A DNA stretch of 64,000 bases, from IMG/VR virus record IMGVR_UViG_3300013233_000235, positions 124,001-188,000 of that record; one strand, written 5' to 3'. Made by a program: the position numbers and the translations under genes. Shown here in pieces: positions 15,728 through 25,180 of the stretch (position 1 is its first letter; the number at the start of each line of letters is the position of its first letter). The notes beneath the pieces were generated by a model, which was not told the origin of the DNA, made no database searches, and saw nothing but the letters and a program-made list of their open reading frames with translations. Source of the DNA: a virus.

Positions 15728-17785
15728 TTATCGGATGGTTGTTATTGAACGACCCATATTGGCCGTCGCTGGGGACATCGGTGCCACGTATGTTATCTTG
15801 CCGGTACTCGTTACGGTGGTACCACTATCAATAGATACATGGTACCCTATAATAACACGGCTATTACCAATGGCCTTGTTATTTGGACGCTTAGCGGTCA
15901 CGATCGGGCGCAGGGATGCCTTCGTATGACCCTGTGCACTCAATACAAAATGTTTTGTGCTGATGGAAGTGGTGGTGCCCATACTGTGGCTGCCACGTCG
16001 GACATCCCTGGTGGTATGGCCTAACCCTGCACCCTCATTGAATATAAGGCCATAGCTAGTGAGTTCCCTGAGTAACTCCACCAACCGCTTGTTACCGACT
16101 TTTATACCGTCAGAGGTTATCTCCAGACCGGTGAACACCTTGAGGGCCTTCAACGCAATACCACCTAGGTCCCTGACGGGGGTGTCGGCCAGAGACACAT
16201 TCAGCTTAGCAGCCCAATCCACATATGTTGTACCACTGGGAACCATGTCAATACTAACCGGGGGGTATACAGCGTCGTGGGTGGCCATGATGCGACTACG
16301 CTGGTATGCGTTCGCGCTACCCGCTACAAGCGTGTGCATCTTGTAACCGGATAGCCGCCACGCCTGCGTTACGCGGGTAAGGTCTGCCGGTGAACTAACA
16401 ACCCCCATCACCACCTGTAAACTTGCTATATGTTCAGCCAGTGGTAATCCCACAAGGTGGGCATTTATATCGGCCCCATTCAAAAAACGAGCAGATGGGG
16501 CAGTCGGCAGGATTAGCGGGGGTACCACCGTATTAACATCCCCGCCGGATACCAGTAGTGATATATACATCATCAAAACAAATCCGTCTGCCGTGGTTAG
16601 CATTAGGTCTTCGCGTTGCGGTAACTGTACTGGGTATGCCCCCGGGTATAGGCCGGCGCCGGCGTGCGCCCCCCACGACATCATGATGGCCGAATCCTCG
16701 GACATGTAACCATCCAGCGGGCTGTACTCGGCTGTGACGTCGATAATACCCGTTGGCACGCTATCGCCCGTGGTCGCCACAAGGTTGCGCTGGATCTTAT
16801 TTAGATCTTCGTCCACATATGGTGCGTTGCTAGGATACGTGGATATCAAATCCTGGTACAACTTAACTAGGGGGACTATGGTTTTTTCACCCCCTCTCAT
16901 AGGCTGCTTAACAACCACCGGTGTGGTTTTTCTACTACCCATCAGTGCGGACTCATCCTGACTAAGATCATATCGGGACAAAGTTAAGCCAGACGGCCCC
17001 ACTATATGCTTAACTAATAGATCTAGGGTCGAAGCTTTGCCAACATTATACCTAATGTATCGGATGTTACGGTATAAAAACAATAGCTGGTCGTTTGACA
17101 AATAGGGCATGTATTTATCAAGACCGGCTTCGCTGGCTAACCGCGCCGCCATGTGCCAAGTGGATACCTCTAGGGTACCCATGGTTTCCACCCTGCGGGC
17201 GGCGATAATATTTGGCAAATGTATGTAAAGAATACCATACATCGAGGCCAGATATAGTGGATCGGTAACCATGTATGCGGGCACGTTCCAGCGCACAGAA
17301 TAACCCTTTAACCACCTGTTAAGATATCTTATTAGACCTGACTCGGAGGCACCTATGTACGCTGGATCATGGTAGAGTATCGTAAAATCGTCAGCGGCAA
17401 TCGCCACATCCACATCCACTGGCCAAAACGCCCTAACCAGCACACCCCTATTGGCAGGGTTGGCTGTAATGAGCTCCCGGTGATATATACCACCGGGGCC
17501 GTACTCAGCTCTAGTGATCGGGTGGTCGGCAAGAGTAGCCGCATCCAAACGCATGAGGCTTTTGGTATCAGAAGAGATAATTGTAACCGGGGTATCAGTC
17601 GGATGATACATGCCAGATAAATTCAAGTAGTACTTCCAATCACGTGGGTCAGTTGATATGACGTAACCCATGGACTCTAGATAATCGTTTTGCTGCTCTA
17701 TAATGTGCTCTGATTTTATAACCAGGCTTCTGGCTAGTGCAATGCAAGAACCCATATATGTTCGGTAATTGGTATCCACACGCAT
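15728..17785 (-). CDS. Probable large virion/baseplate protein (685 aa)
   Basis: A 685-residue protein without membrane segments. The N terminus is helical (YRTYMGSCIALARSLVIKSEHII) and Tyr-rich through residue 300. The middle carries PVTIISSD and GPGGIYHREL motifs, and the C-terminal 120 residues are basic and glycine-rich. It is first of the - block and diverges from the portal-like gene across a 61-base intergenic region. I infer a tail-baseplate part from size and context; a homology search is needed to confirm. Confidence 0.7.
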   Translation of the reverse strand: MRVDTNYRTYMGSCIALARSLVIKSEHIIEQQNDYLESMGYVISTDPRDWKYYLNLSGMYHPTDTPVTIISSDTKSLMRLDAATLADHPITRAEYGPGGIYHRELITANPANRGVLVRAFWPVDVDVAIAADDFTILYHDPAYIGASESGLIRYLNRWLKGYSVRWNVPAYMVTDPLYLASMYGILYIHLPNIIAARRVETMGTLEVSTWHMAARLASEAGLDKYMPYLSNDQLLFLYRNIRYIRYNVGKASTLDLLVKHIVGPSGLTLSRYDLSQDESALMGSRKTTPVVVKQPMRGGEKTIVPLVKLYQDLISTYPSNAPYVDEDLNKIQRNLVATTGDSVPTGIIDVTAEYSPLDGYMSEDSAIMMSWGAHAGAGLYPGAYPVQLPQREDLMLTTADGFVLMMYISLLVSGGDVNTVVPPLILPTAPSARFLNGADINAHLVGLPLAEHIASLQVVMGVVSSPADLTRVTQAWRLSGYKMHTLVAGSANAYQRSRIMATHDAVYPPVSIDMVPSGTTYVDWAAKLNVSLADTPVRDLGGIALKALKVFTGLEITSDGIKVGNKRLVELLRELTSYGLIFNEGAGLGHTTRDVRRGSHSMGTTTSISTKHFVLSAQGHTKASLRPIVTAKRPNNKAIGNSRVIIGYHVSIDSGTTVTSTGKITYVAPMSPATANMGRSITTIR

Positions 17786-17846
17786 ACTCCTGTATGGGTT
17801 AATGGTATCATAATATTCTTAACTAACCCAACCACGGTGACCTTAT

Positions 17847-20288
17847 ATGAAATCCAAACGGGATCGGAATAAACACGTCAAGACGGCGGTCAAGGCAAAG
17901 GGGCTTATACAAAGCATCGCTATCCCCGCTGACATTTATAGTGATAGGGCTATAGCGGCCAGCAGGCATAAAACTAAACCCTCGCGGGGTGGGCCATCTA
18001 ATCTAGATAAGCTTTTAAAAAGGGCATCTGAAAGGGTGGGTGATAATGCAGCCTTAATGGATTTACTACCCGATATGGAGTTGCTGCAAGAAATTATTGT
18101 ATCTGGCATAATGTCCCCTAAAGACATGATGACCAATGCGATGAACCTATCACTTACCCCGCTGCGGAGTACAGATGTGCGATATTCCACAGACTTGGAG
18201 GGTAAGCTGCGGGAGTTTTTCACCACGGATGGCGGGTACAACATTAAAGCCAAGGTGCAGATCATCTTAGAGGAGGCACTGTTTAGATACGGCAGTTATA
18301 CGCTTGTATGTTTGCCAGTAAATCAGCTTGCCAAAATGGCCGCTGAAGAGAATGCCCGCGATGCCGACCGTAAAAAGATGTATGGCGCCACCGAGAAAGT
18401 AACCCACGGGTATCAGGGCATCATGGGTACCGCCCCGAGACTGATCACCGGCGATACCATCGATTTCGGTATAACTGTGACGGAGGATGCCACATACCTA
18501 GGGTCTAGCAATGTTGATACAGCCACGGCTGACCGCTTTGTGGACGTCCCCGGCTTCCAAGCCATGTTCGATAAGTCCGTATTAACACTCATGCCCAATG
18601 GGGCCGATGCGGTCGACGGCGATACACACCCCATGGTGATAAAGATACCGGCGGATGCACTTCTGCCAGTCGTCAATCCATATGAGGTGGATGAACCGGT
18701 CGGATACTGGGTACCCATATCCCCAAAAACATCGATGCCCATAACCCGCACCCGCAAAGACCGTAGCAATAAATTGCTAGATGCCGCGAAGAAGGCCGGT
18801 AAAGATGGTCCACTGGGCGATATGTTTAAGGTTTCAGGACTGGCTACTAATAAATCTAAGCTTGAGGATGTTGATAACGAGGAGTTGTTTATCAACTTTG
18901 AGCGATACCTAGATACACAACTAGCCAGGCAATTGAACGAGAAGGGTGCCGTTGGAGAAGAGCTTGAGGTCGGTAGTAGCAACGACGTATATCGGAGTGT
19001 ATTCCGGAGAACACTCAAGTCCATGGAGACGCGGTTCCTGTACCTTCCCGCCGAGTTAGTTACATGTGTGGCTGTTAAGTACACAGCCGATGGAATGGGT
19101 AAGTCGTTACTGGAGGCCGGCAAGACATATGGTATCCTTAGAGCGGTCTTATTGTTTTCCCGTGTAATGGCCAGCGTGAAGAATTCTGTTGGCCGCACCC
19201 GACTGGAAATAACCCTGGAAGAAGACGAGGAGAATCCCTCCGAGACAATCGAGGCCATACTACAAAACTACGCAGGATATCAGAGTGATATGTTGCCAAT
19301 GGGTAGCATGAGTATGCCTGACATTGCCCAATCATTAAGACGTGCTGGGGTTGAGGTGGCTGTCGATGGGGGGGATAACTGGCCAAACACCAAGACTGAT
19401 ATTGTCGAAGCGGCAAGATCCGGGTACGTACCCGATGAATCCATTTTGGAAGAACTGACCGCCTTGCAGTACAAGTCATTTGCACTAGACCCGAATATAC
19501 TGGAGGATGTCATATCCGGTGATACCGCCACACGGGTGTTGATTAAGAATAACCTGTTAACCAAGATCCTGGTGGGCTTATCCACTAAGGTGTCAGCCCA
19601 CCTGACCCGACATGTGCGACAGTATACCAGAGCTTCAGGGGTGCTTACCAAAATCGTGCGTGATAGTTTGGAGGGCAGTGCCACTAGCGCAGATGTGCTG
19701 AGTGTTATAAATAGCATCACTGTCACTCTACCGGAGCCGGATGGCGCCCGAATAGAAAGTCATACCGAGGTCTATGAAAAGTACAGCTCGATGATAGACG
19801 ATGTTGTTGAGGCGCACATCACCGAGGATATGATGTCTGAGTTGATGGATGGCGATATAGACTCAGGCGTGATAGAGTCACTGCAAATCTCGGTGGCTGC
19901 CCATCTTAAACGGGAGTGGATGCGTAAACAGAATGTGATGAACGATGTTACGGAGCTACTGTCCGATACCAAGGGTCTAGCCTCGGCCATATCCTCTCAC
20001 AACAACGATATATTCAGCATGCTCAAGCCGGTGTTGCTTAGAGCTATGAAGGGTAATAGCAAACTTGATAAAGCCGCCGCCAAGTTGGAGGATAAACTTA
20101 GCAACGAGGAAGAGGATAACGAAGATACAGAATCGAGCGGGAATGAATCCACAGATGAAACGGGTGGTGGAGAGCCAGATGACACCAACCCACCGGATGA
20201 AACGGGTGGTGGAGAGCCAGATGACACCAACCCACCGGATGAAACGGGTGGTGACGGCATGAGCGGCGATGGCCCACCGGACTTATAG
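17847..20288 (+). CDS. Probable portal protein (813 aa)
   Basis: An 813-residue protein. The segment LLPDMELLQEIIVSGIMSPKDM (about 69-90) resembles the stem-proximal helix of large-phage portals, where LPDxELAxQILxSSILSP is common from memory. A basic N terminus, a central alpha/beta region with an IPADALLPVVNPYEVDEPVGYW strand, and a long helical C terminus fit portal architecture. The last 50 residues are an acidic tail containing tandem copies of DETGGGEPDDTNPP. Portals form a dodecameric ring through which DNA is packaged. Terminase is not in this window. The family call rests on pattern resemblance. Confidence 0.6.
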   Translation: MKSKRDRNKHVKTAVKAKGLIQSIAIPADIYSDRAIAASRHKTKPSRGGPSNLDKLLKRASERVGDNAALMDLLPDMELLQEIIVSGIMSPKDMMTNAMNLSLTPLRSTDVRYSTDLEGKLREFFTTDGGYNIKAKVQIILEEALFRYGSYTLVCLPVNQLAKMAAEENARDADRKKMYGATEKVTHGYQGIMGTAPRLITGDTIDFGITVTEDATYLGSSNVDTATADRFVDVPGFQAMFDKSVLTLMPNGADAVDGDTHPMVIKIPADALLPVVNPYEVDEPVGYWVPISPKTSMPITRTRKDRSNKLLDAAKKAGKDGPLGDMFKVSGLATNKSKLEDVDNEELFINFERYLDTQLARQLNEKGAVGEELEVGSSNDVYRSVFRRTLKSMETRFLYLPAELVTCVAVKYTADGMGKSLLEAGKTYGILRAVLLFSRVMASVKNSVGRTRLEITLEEDEENPSETIEAILQNYAGYQSDMLPMGSMSMPDIAQSLRRAGVEVAVDGGDNWPNTKTDIVEAARSGYVPDESILEELTALQYKSFALDPNILEDVISGDTATRVLIKNNLLTKILVGLSTKVSAHLTRHVRQYTRASGVLTKIVRDSLEGSATSADVLSVINSITVTLPEPDGARIESHTEVYEKYSSMIDDVVEAHITEDMMSELMDGDIDSGVIESLQISVAAHLKREWMRKQNVMNDVTELLSDTKGLASAISSHNNDIFSMLKPVLLRAMKGNSKLDKAAAKLEDKLSNEEEDNEDTESSGNESTDETGGGEPDDTNPPDETGGGEPDDTNPPDETGGDGMSGDGPPDL
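20154..20254 (+). repeat. 42-bp tandem repeat in the portal-like gene tail
   Basis: Two full near-identical 42-bp units (20154-20195 and 20196-20237) and a partial third encode DETGGGEPDDTNPP. The unit is a multiple of three, so copy number can change without a frameshift. Confidence 0.9.
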
Positions 20289-20291
20289 GGG

Positions 20292-20396
20292 ATGGCAATG
20301 GTAATCAGATGTACGGGATTTAACTGGCCCCTCATTACGGTGCTAATTACGCTGGTCACCAGCGTCATACTGGTCATAGAGTGGGGACGTTGGTAG
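20292..20396 (+). CDS. single-pass membrane micropeptide (34 aa)
   Basis: A 34-residue frame starting MAMVIRCTGFNW and ending VILVIEWGRW. The middle 20 residues (WPLITVLITLVTSVILVI) form one transmembrane helix. ATG 20292 is three bases after the portal-like stop, with AGGGG next to it. Its stop overlaps the next gene's GTG 20381. It is followed by two more genes with membrane segments, so the cluster 20292-21051 may be one membrane-associated unit. Confidence 0.6.
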   Translation: MAMVIRCTGFNWPLITVLITLVTSVILVIEWGRW

Positions 20397-20869
20397 CCCC
20401 CTCAGGTGATCATATTGCCGCCGTTGACCAGTTTGGTGATAATGTGATCCTCTACAATACGGTCAGTCGTACGTACCGCATACTGGCCCCCCGGCTGGGT
20501 AATTATACCGTCCTGTGGGAGGGTGACGACCCATCCGAGCCACCAGCCCGCGCGGCTGATGGGGTGATCATAAGTTCAACTGGGGATGCCTTCGCAACAC
20601 TGTATATGTGCGGCCGTGGTATACGCATGGTTAGGGTGGTCAATATGCACACGGGTGGTGATACATTATCCACCGCCTATCTAACTACGGGTGACCCACC
20701 ACTGAATCGGATTATTTTATACGGGGATGGGTCAGTAGGGCTCATTGGGTCTGAGGCCACCTACCCGTATATCGGCACCGGCCCATTGTGCCGGCGATAT
20801 ATGCACAAGTGGTTTTTACCACTTATATCTTTGGGTGTATTTTTTTATAGGACAGGGTGGACTTTATGA
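20381..20869 (+). CDS. beta-rich protein with C-terminal membrane segment (162 aa)
   Basis: GTG 20381 is used as start; TTG 20390 is an alternative with GGGG upstream. VAPSGDHIAAVDQFGDNVILYN and VIISSTGDAFATLYMCG show the DG/GD-turn strands of a propeller-like domain. The end, WFLPLISLGVFFYRTGW, is hydrophobic and could anchor the protein. It overlaps genes on both sides (ATGA with 20866). Function unknown. Confidence 0.68.
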   Translation: MGTLVAPSGDHIAAVDQFGDNVILYNTVSRTYRILAPRLGNYTVLWEGDDPSEPPARAADGVIISSTGDAFATLYMCGRGIRMVRVVNMHTGGDTLSTAYLTTGDPPLNRIILYGDGSVGLIGSEATYPYIGTGPLCRRYMHKWFLPLISLGVFFYRTGWTL

Positions 20870-21051
20870 GTAAATATGGTAAAAAGGTTGGTGGCATGGC
20901 CACCACCGTGGTTGTTACTATCGCAAAGCACAAGAAGAAAACCATGGCGGCCGTTTTGGCTGTAATCGTGATCATCTTATCAGCCACTGGTGTGGTTGAG
21001 TTAAACCCAAGTGATATGCTACAATTACTATCAACCGCTAGCGACGGTTAA
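20866..21051 (+). CDS. small membrane protein (61 aa)
   Basis: ATG 20866 overlaps the previous TGA, and AGGGTGG lies upstream. The sequence has a basic N terminus (KYGKK, KHKKK) and one strong transmembrane segment, MAAVLAVIVIILSATGVVE. The C-terminal 15 residues are acidic/polar. The topology is a type found in holin-like or phage inner-membrane proteins, but no identity is claimed. Confidence 0.7.
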   Translation: MSKYGKKVGGMATTVVVTIAKHKKKTMAAVLAVIVIILSATGVVELNPSDMLQLLSTASDG

Positions 21052-21057
21052 CACCTA

Positions 21058-21083
21058 GCGCACTCTGTCAATGCAGGGTGCGC
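21058..21083 (+). terminator. Hairpin between genes
   Basis: GCGCAC-TCTG and CAGGGTGCGC arms form an imperfect stem after the 20866-21051 gene. There is no T-run, so it may be a processing site or weak terminator. Confidence 0.4.
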
Positions 21084-21124
21084 CTTATGCTGATCTTGGC
21101 AGACACCTATAGTTGGAATTCAAT

Positions 21125-22003
21125 ATGCATACACAAGAACATACAAAAGCCGCGTTAGCGGTACATTTCGGTAAACACCCAGTGGTGGTATTATTAACAG
21201 ATGCTGGGGATCTGACCATAGCCGTTACTGGCAAGGTGGTTTTTCATATAACTGGTGTCAGCGCATATCCAACTGTGGCCGTGGACCGGCTCGGTAAGCA
21301 TGTGTACATGTATGGGATATTCGATGGATTATCCACCCCCACGCTGGTGGTTGTGGGATTGGACCCTGTGGCCGTTGTGATTAAAGCCTACGTGGATGTG
21401 GACCCACTCCTTGAAGTACACATCGTACCAATCGCCGGACTCGATGTATATTTGCGTGGCTACCACCCCCGCACTGGTGAGATGGTGGAGTGGGTATTTG
21501 GGGATGACCAAGAGTCCGTTGATGAGCAGATGGGTGTCCCAGCCGATATGGATCTGTGTGATATAAACGTGTACGCAACCCAGCGGCTATACCACGGTAA
21601 TGGGCAGCTCGCCACAACTTCCAACAACATGCCACCATCCGCCCCACTGTGCATTCCTGGAATTATGGCCGCTGGGTTTATTTCGGCAACGCAGCTCCAC
21701 AGCATATCGAATGTGAATGGTGCGTGGTATGCTAATACCATCCGCGTGGATCCAATGGCCGTGGATGGACAGCACTTACAGATAACCGGCACAATGCGAC
21801 TGCCAAATATACCAGACGGGGAACAATACGTCCTGGCGGGCTGTGGCACAATAGCATACTTACCCGATGGTGTGATAAGTCCGGCTATAACTGTGCACAC
21901 ACATTGCGACCAAGGTCTGTGGTATAGTAACCCACTTGGGTACGCCACCAGCGGGAATAAGATACCCAGCCTACTAAATCACACAACAGCCGTGGTAAAT
22001 TAA
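21125..22003 (+). CDS. beta-propeller-like hypothetical protein (292 aa)
   Basis: ATG 21125 is preferred to TTG 21113; the Shine-Dalgarno is weak for both. The protein alternates short strands with DAGDLTIAV, DRLGKHVYMYG and GCGTIAYLPDGV turns, the texture of a WD40/YVTN-type propeller without its signature residues. It opens a run of four beta-rich genes at 21125-24550. Function unknown. Confidence 0.68.
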   Translation: MHTQEHTKAALAVHFGKHPVVVLLTDAGDLTIAVTGKVVFHITGVSAYPTVAVDRLGKHVYMYGIFDGLSTPTLVVVGLDPVAVVIKAYVDVDPLLEVHIVPIAGLDVYLRGYHPRTGEMVEWVFGDDQESVDEQMGVPADMDLCDINVYATQRLYHGNGQLATTSNNMPPSAPLCIPGIMAAGFISATQLHSISNVNGAWYANTIRVDPMAVDGQHLQITGTMRLPNIPDGEQYVLAGCGTIAYLPDGVISPAITVHTHCDQGLWYSNPLGYATSGNKIPSLLNHTTAVVN

Positions 22004-22021
22004 CACAAAGTTGGGGGTCAT

Positions 22022-22600
22022 ATGCTACAGAAGACCTCTGCGCTAGAAGTACTTAACCCCAAAGGTCGGTCCAACTCTTCATACCTCACTAAAGATGGTA
22101 CCATGTTCATCTCACCCAAGGTGGGTATATCTGGGCCGGGTTTAGTAAGGGTTTTTACGAACGATGGTGACGGGTTTAAGGAAGGCAAGGCTTTGTCACC
22201 AGATCTAGCTATCCGTTACATCACATTTGGGGAGACCACATATGCCGACGCTGGCAGAAGACTTATAGTGGTGTCATCCGTTGTTAGAAACAGCGGTGGT
22301 GTATCCGCTATGGTGGAGTTGTATGAACCCATCGCCGGCATGGGCAGCCGTTGGGGCAAACGCGGCGGCGGTTATATACCGCATGAACTTAACGACTACA
22401 TGTGTCTATCCATTATTGTGGATGATACAACAAATGTATGCCACATTGCATATAAACTGAGAGGTAAAGATGGACACATCAGGTATGACTTTAAAAAATC
22501 CGGTGGAGGAGATTGGTACTGCGATGGAAAAGCTACAGTGCGCCCACGTGGACTACCGGCAATCCGTGCTGCGATTAAAAGCCCTGTTACCAGGGGCTGA
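22022..22600 (+). CDS. beta-rich hypothetical protein overlapping the next gene (192 aa)
   Basis: Starts at ATG 22022 after GGGGG. SYLTKDGTMFISPKVG and RYITFGETTYADAGRRLIVVSS are propeller-like strands. Its last 43 codons (from 22470) overlap the next gene in a different frame. The C-terminal GLPAIRAAIKSPVTRG is basic, unlike the rest. Confidence 0.65.
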   Translation: MLQKTSALEVLNPKGRSNSSYLTKDGTMFISPKVGISGPGLVRVFTNDGDGFKEGKALSPDLAIRYITFGETTYADAGRRLIVVSSVVRNSGGVSAMVELYEPIAGMGSRWGKRGGGYIPHELNDYMCLSIIVDDTTNVCHIAYKLRGKDGHIRYDFKKSGGGDWYCDGKATVRPRGLPAIRAAIKSPVTRG

Positions 22601-23375
22601 CATCCTAATTGGCACAAGACTTACTACTGACCAGTCGGAGCTGTACGCCGTACTATCAACCGATGATGGGCTAGTCAGCTACATATACAGTTGCGACGAT
22701 GGTACTCTTCGAGAGGGCGCGTTCATTAAACACGTCCGCCCTAAACTGATCCATGATGATCCCGATCATCTGTACAAGGCTATGGCCGTCACTGGTGGGT
22801 GTGTGATCACCCCGGTAGAGAAGGGCATCCTGATTACAGACTTGTCAAATGGCAGGAACGTGGATGTACTCGTAACACCGTCCCCACCGGATGAGATACA
22901 GTTGGCCGGGCCAGGGTACCGCGATATCATTTATACCGGGTCTAGTGGCGAGACTATGGTGTTCGACACTATTGGCCGCACCACCACATCCGTATTCCCC
23001 TCACTGATTGCGCACGCTTTACTCACCGCCGAGGGTGGCTTCCTAGTGGTAGATAAACACGCCGAGGGTGTGTATGACTACATCCCGGCATTCTACGCTG
23101 ATGGTCAACTTATCACTGTACACAGTGCGCTACGTATCCCCGGCGGTGTGTGGGGGCTAAGTGCTGTGACTACCATCGAGTGCGCACATGGCACCACGTT
23201 GGTAATCTACCAGATGTCATCCGTATTCCCGGTAACCCCCTCTATTGTTGTCACCATACCCATTAGTGGTGAAGCCACTATGGAACTCATAATCGATAGC
23301 AATGGGTGCTTTAATAACCTTGTACACGCCGATTCTGGCAAAGACGTTGTAGTAGTTAATGGAGAACCCGTATGA
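22470..23375 (+). CDS. beta-propeller-like hypothetical protein (301 aa)
   Basis: ATG 22470 has AGAGGT five bases upstream, so I keep it although it lies 131 bases inside the previous gene. MEKLQC at 22524 is an alternative. LYAVLSTDDGLVSYIYSCDDGTL, DIIYTGSSGETMVFDTIGRT and the remaining blades follow the repeated strand-turn pattern of the group. The stop overlaps the start of the dTMP kinase fusion (ATGA at 23372). Confidence 0.7.
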   Translation: MDTSGMTLKNPVEEIGTAMEKLQCAHVDYRQSVLRLKALLPGADILIGTRLTTDQSELYAVLSTDDGLVSYIYSCDDGTLREGAFIKHVRPKLIHDDPDHLYKAMAVTGGCVITPVEKGILITDLSNGRNVDVLVTPSPPDEIQLAGPGYRDIIYTGSSGETMVFDTIGRTTTSVFPSLIAHALLTAEGGFLVVDKHAEGVYDYIPAFYADGQLITVHSALRIPGGVWGLSAVTTIECAHGTTLVIYQMSSVFPVTPSIVVTIPISGEATMELIIDSNGCFNNLVHADSGKDVVVVNGEPV

Positions 23376-24550
23376 GTGAAAACACGTGTATTGAGAAACT
23401 AGAAATACCTGTTAAGGATGATACCGAGTTATCAGCCGCCATGAACCGGCGCGGTGAATGCATGATCGGTACAGAAGACGGTAATATGCGCACCATTTGT
23501 GTACTCCCATACGACGACGATGAAAACGTGGAACTGTGGAGTATCAAAACCGGTGACCCAGTGGTCCGCAGACGGGTGCTGTTCAAGATGGCCGCATTCC
23601 TATCGGATGGGCAAACACTTGTAGACACCCTTATTTACGGGCGATTCTTTGTGGCCATGTCAAAGAACCGTATAACCATCCAGGATGTGCTGCGTCGGGC
23701 GTCCATCTTTGAAGCCGAGCAGGCCGGTGAGAACGTGGCATTAAGGTTGGTTGATGACGACATCGTGGTCTTCACCAGCATCGAGGGGCGCATCGGGGCC
23801 ACACGGATTAATACCACCACTGGTAGCGATTACGCAGTGTACCTACCGAAGCACATCCGTAAACGTCCAAAGGTTTCGCGATGGGTGAGGTGGGTCAAGT
23901 CTAAAGAAGGTATGGCTGAGTTCAAACGCAACTACGCTAAAGGGCCAGACCCTCTTAAAGGGGTGTACACTTTTGACGGAGTAGATGGTAGTGGTAAAAC
24001 CACACTAATCAATTCGTTAAAGGATCATTATACCGACCTTGGTGTCGAGGTTATTGTCTTTAACTGGAAGGACTATTTGAACGAATGGTTGGGTGATACA
24101 ACCACCGAGACCTTAGGGGCTTGTTGGGAAGAGGTAGCCCGCTTGGTGATTGCTTCCCCAGCGGATGCGCTGGTTCTAGTTGATCGATACGCCATGACGA
24201 CAGCCGTTTATCAAGGGGATGACTTTAACACGGGGGTTAGTGACTCTGATGGGGCGTATCAAGTCTACCATGATGCTTACCAACGCATGAACCCCTCTAC
24301 CTCTTTCATCATGGTGGGTGACGTTACAAAGTTTATCGCCCGTAGTACCACCGTTGAAGGGGATGCTAACGGGAATAAGGGGTTAGATTTCTACCAGCGC
24401 GCACAAACAAGTTACATCATGCTCGGTAGTAAAGCGTGGCATAACACCTGCCATATCAATGCCGACAAGCCGGCAGATGAGATCGCAGCGGAGGTACGTA
24501 AAACCATCGATGCATGGTTACAAACCAAAACGGAAAAGGAAGATGTATGA
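23372..24550 (+). CDS. dTMP kinase with N-terminal propeller-like extension (392 aa)
   Basis: Residues about 1-165 are beta-rich with the same blade texture as the preceding gene (GTEDGNMRTICVLPYDD, VFTSIEGRIGATRI). A basic linker (HIRKRPKVSRWVRWVK) follows. From residue 195 there is a P-loop kinase of the thymidylate kinase family: YTFDGVDGSGKTTL carries the Walker A at 203-211, and VLVDRYAMTTAVYQ carries the DR-Y and Y-Q substrate motif. The kinase part is about 200 residues, the usual length. It phosphorylates dTMP to dTDP for DNA synthesis. GGAGAA lies upstream, and the start and stop overlap the neighbours. The fusion could target or regulate the kinase. Confidence 0.83.
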   Translation: MSENTCIEKLEIPVKDDTELSAAMNRRGECMIGTEDGNMRTICVLPYDDDENVELWSIKTGDPVVRRRVLFKMAAFLSDGQTLVDTLIYGRFFVAMSKNRITIQDVLRRASIFEAEQAGENVALRLVDDDIVVFTSIEGRIGATRINTTTGSDYAVYLPKHIRKRPKVSRWVRWVKSKEGMAEFKRNYAKGPDPLKGVYTFDGVDGSGKTTLINSLKDHYTDLGVEVIVFNWKDYLNEWLGDTTTETLGACWEEVARLVIASPADALVLVDRYAMTTAVYQGDDFNTGVSDSDGAYQVYHDAYQRMNPSTSFIMVGDVTKFIARSTTVEGDANGNKGLDFYQRAQTSYIMLGSKAWHNTCHINADKPADEIAAEVRKTIDAWLQTKTEKEDV

Positions 24551-25068
24551 GTAAGTCATTAGCGTTTAGCATGAAAGAGTTACTACCATTTAAAATGGGC
24601 GAGCTTAAACTTAACCGATTGAACCGGTTGACCATGGACGGCCACCGTATGCCGGGATGTGAGTCGGGGTTCTTTGGTAAAGGTAGCATCAGTTGGGTAG
24701 ACGGGTCTAATCGCCGAATCATCAGCTATACCAACCCTCGGTACGCGGCGTTTAGACTTGATGGGCAGAATATCGTAATGCTACAGGGTGAGTACCAGTA
24801 CCCCGATGGTCGTATCGCCGCAAGTTTGTATTACAATCTTGATGGCAAGTTCAAATCACTGGGGCGTTACCACCGTGGCTGTGTTGGGCCATACCTAGTG
24901 TTTAGAGACCGGCTGGTTAACACCACAAGCGGCGAAGTGGCATTCCCCGGTCGGACTGTTGTAAAGGTATCCATGCCCGGTGATGCCGGCGTGATAAGGG
25001 TTGCATTTGAAAATAACCCTACCAGAGATTTCACTGTAAACAGGGCTGGCGAGTTAGTTCCTCAATAG
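24547..25068 (+). CDS. beta-rich hypothetical protein (173 aa)
   Basis: ATG 24547 overlaps the kinase stop (ATGA), with AAGGAAG upstream. The protein is made of repeated short strands (GSISWVDGSNRRIISYT, YAAFRLDGQNIVMLQGEY) and resembles a small propeller or beta-sandwich. It is the last gene of the kinase operon. Function unknown. Confidence 0.7.
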   Translation: MSKSLAFSMKELLPFKMGELKLNRLNRLTMDGHRMPGCESGFFGKGSISWVDGSNRRIISYTNPRYAAFRLDGQNIVMLQGEYQYPDGRIAASLYYNLDGKFKSLGRYHRGCVGPYLVFRDRLVNTTSGEVAFPGRTVVKVSMPGDAGVIRVAFENNPTRDFTVNRAGELVPQ

Positions 25069-25180
25069 CAGTATAAAGACGGCCCCGAAGGCCACCCATA
25101 CCCACCGGGCTATTATAAGTCGGGTGTGGCATACAAGGGTGCCCGATAAACATGGGTACCAACTAAAGGATGTTTGTATT

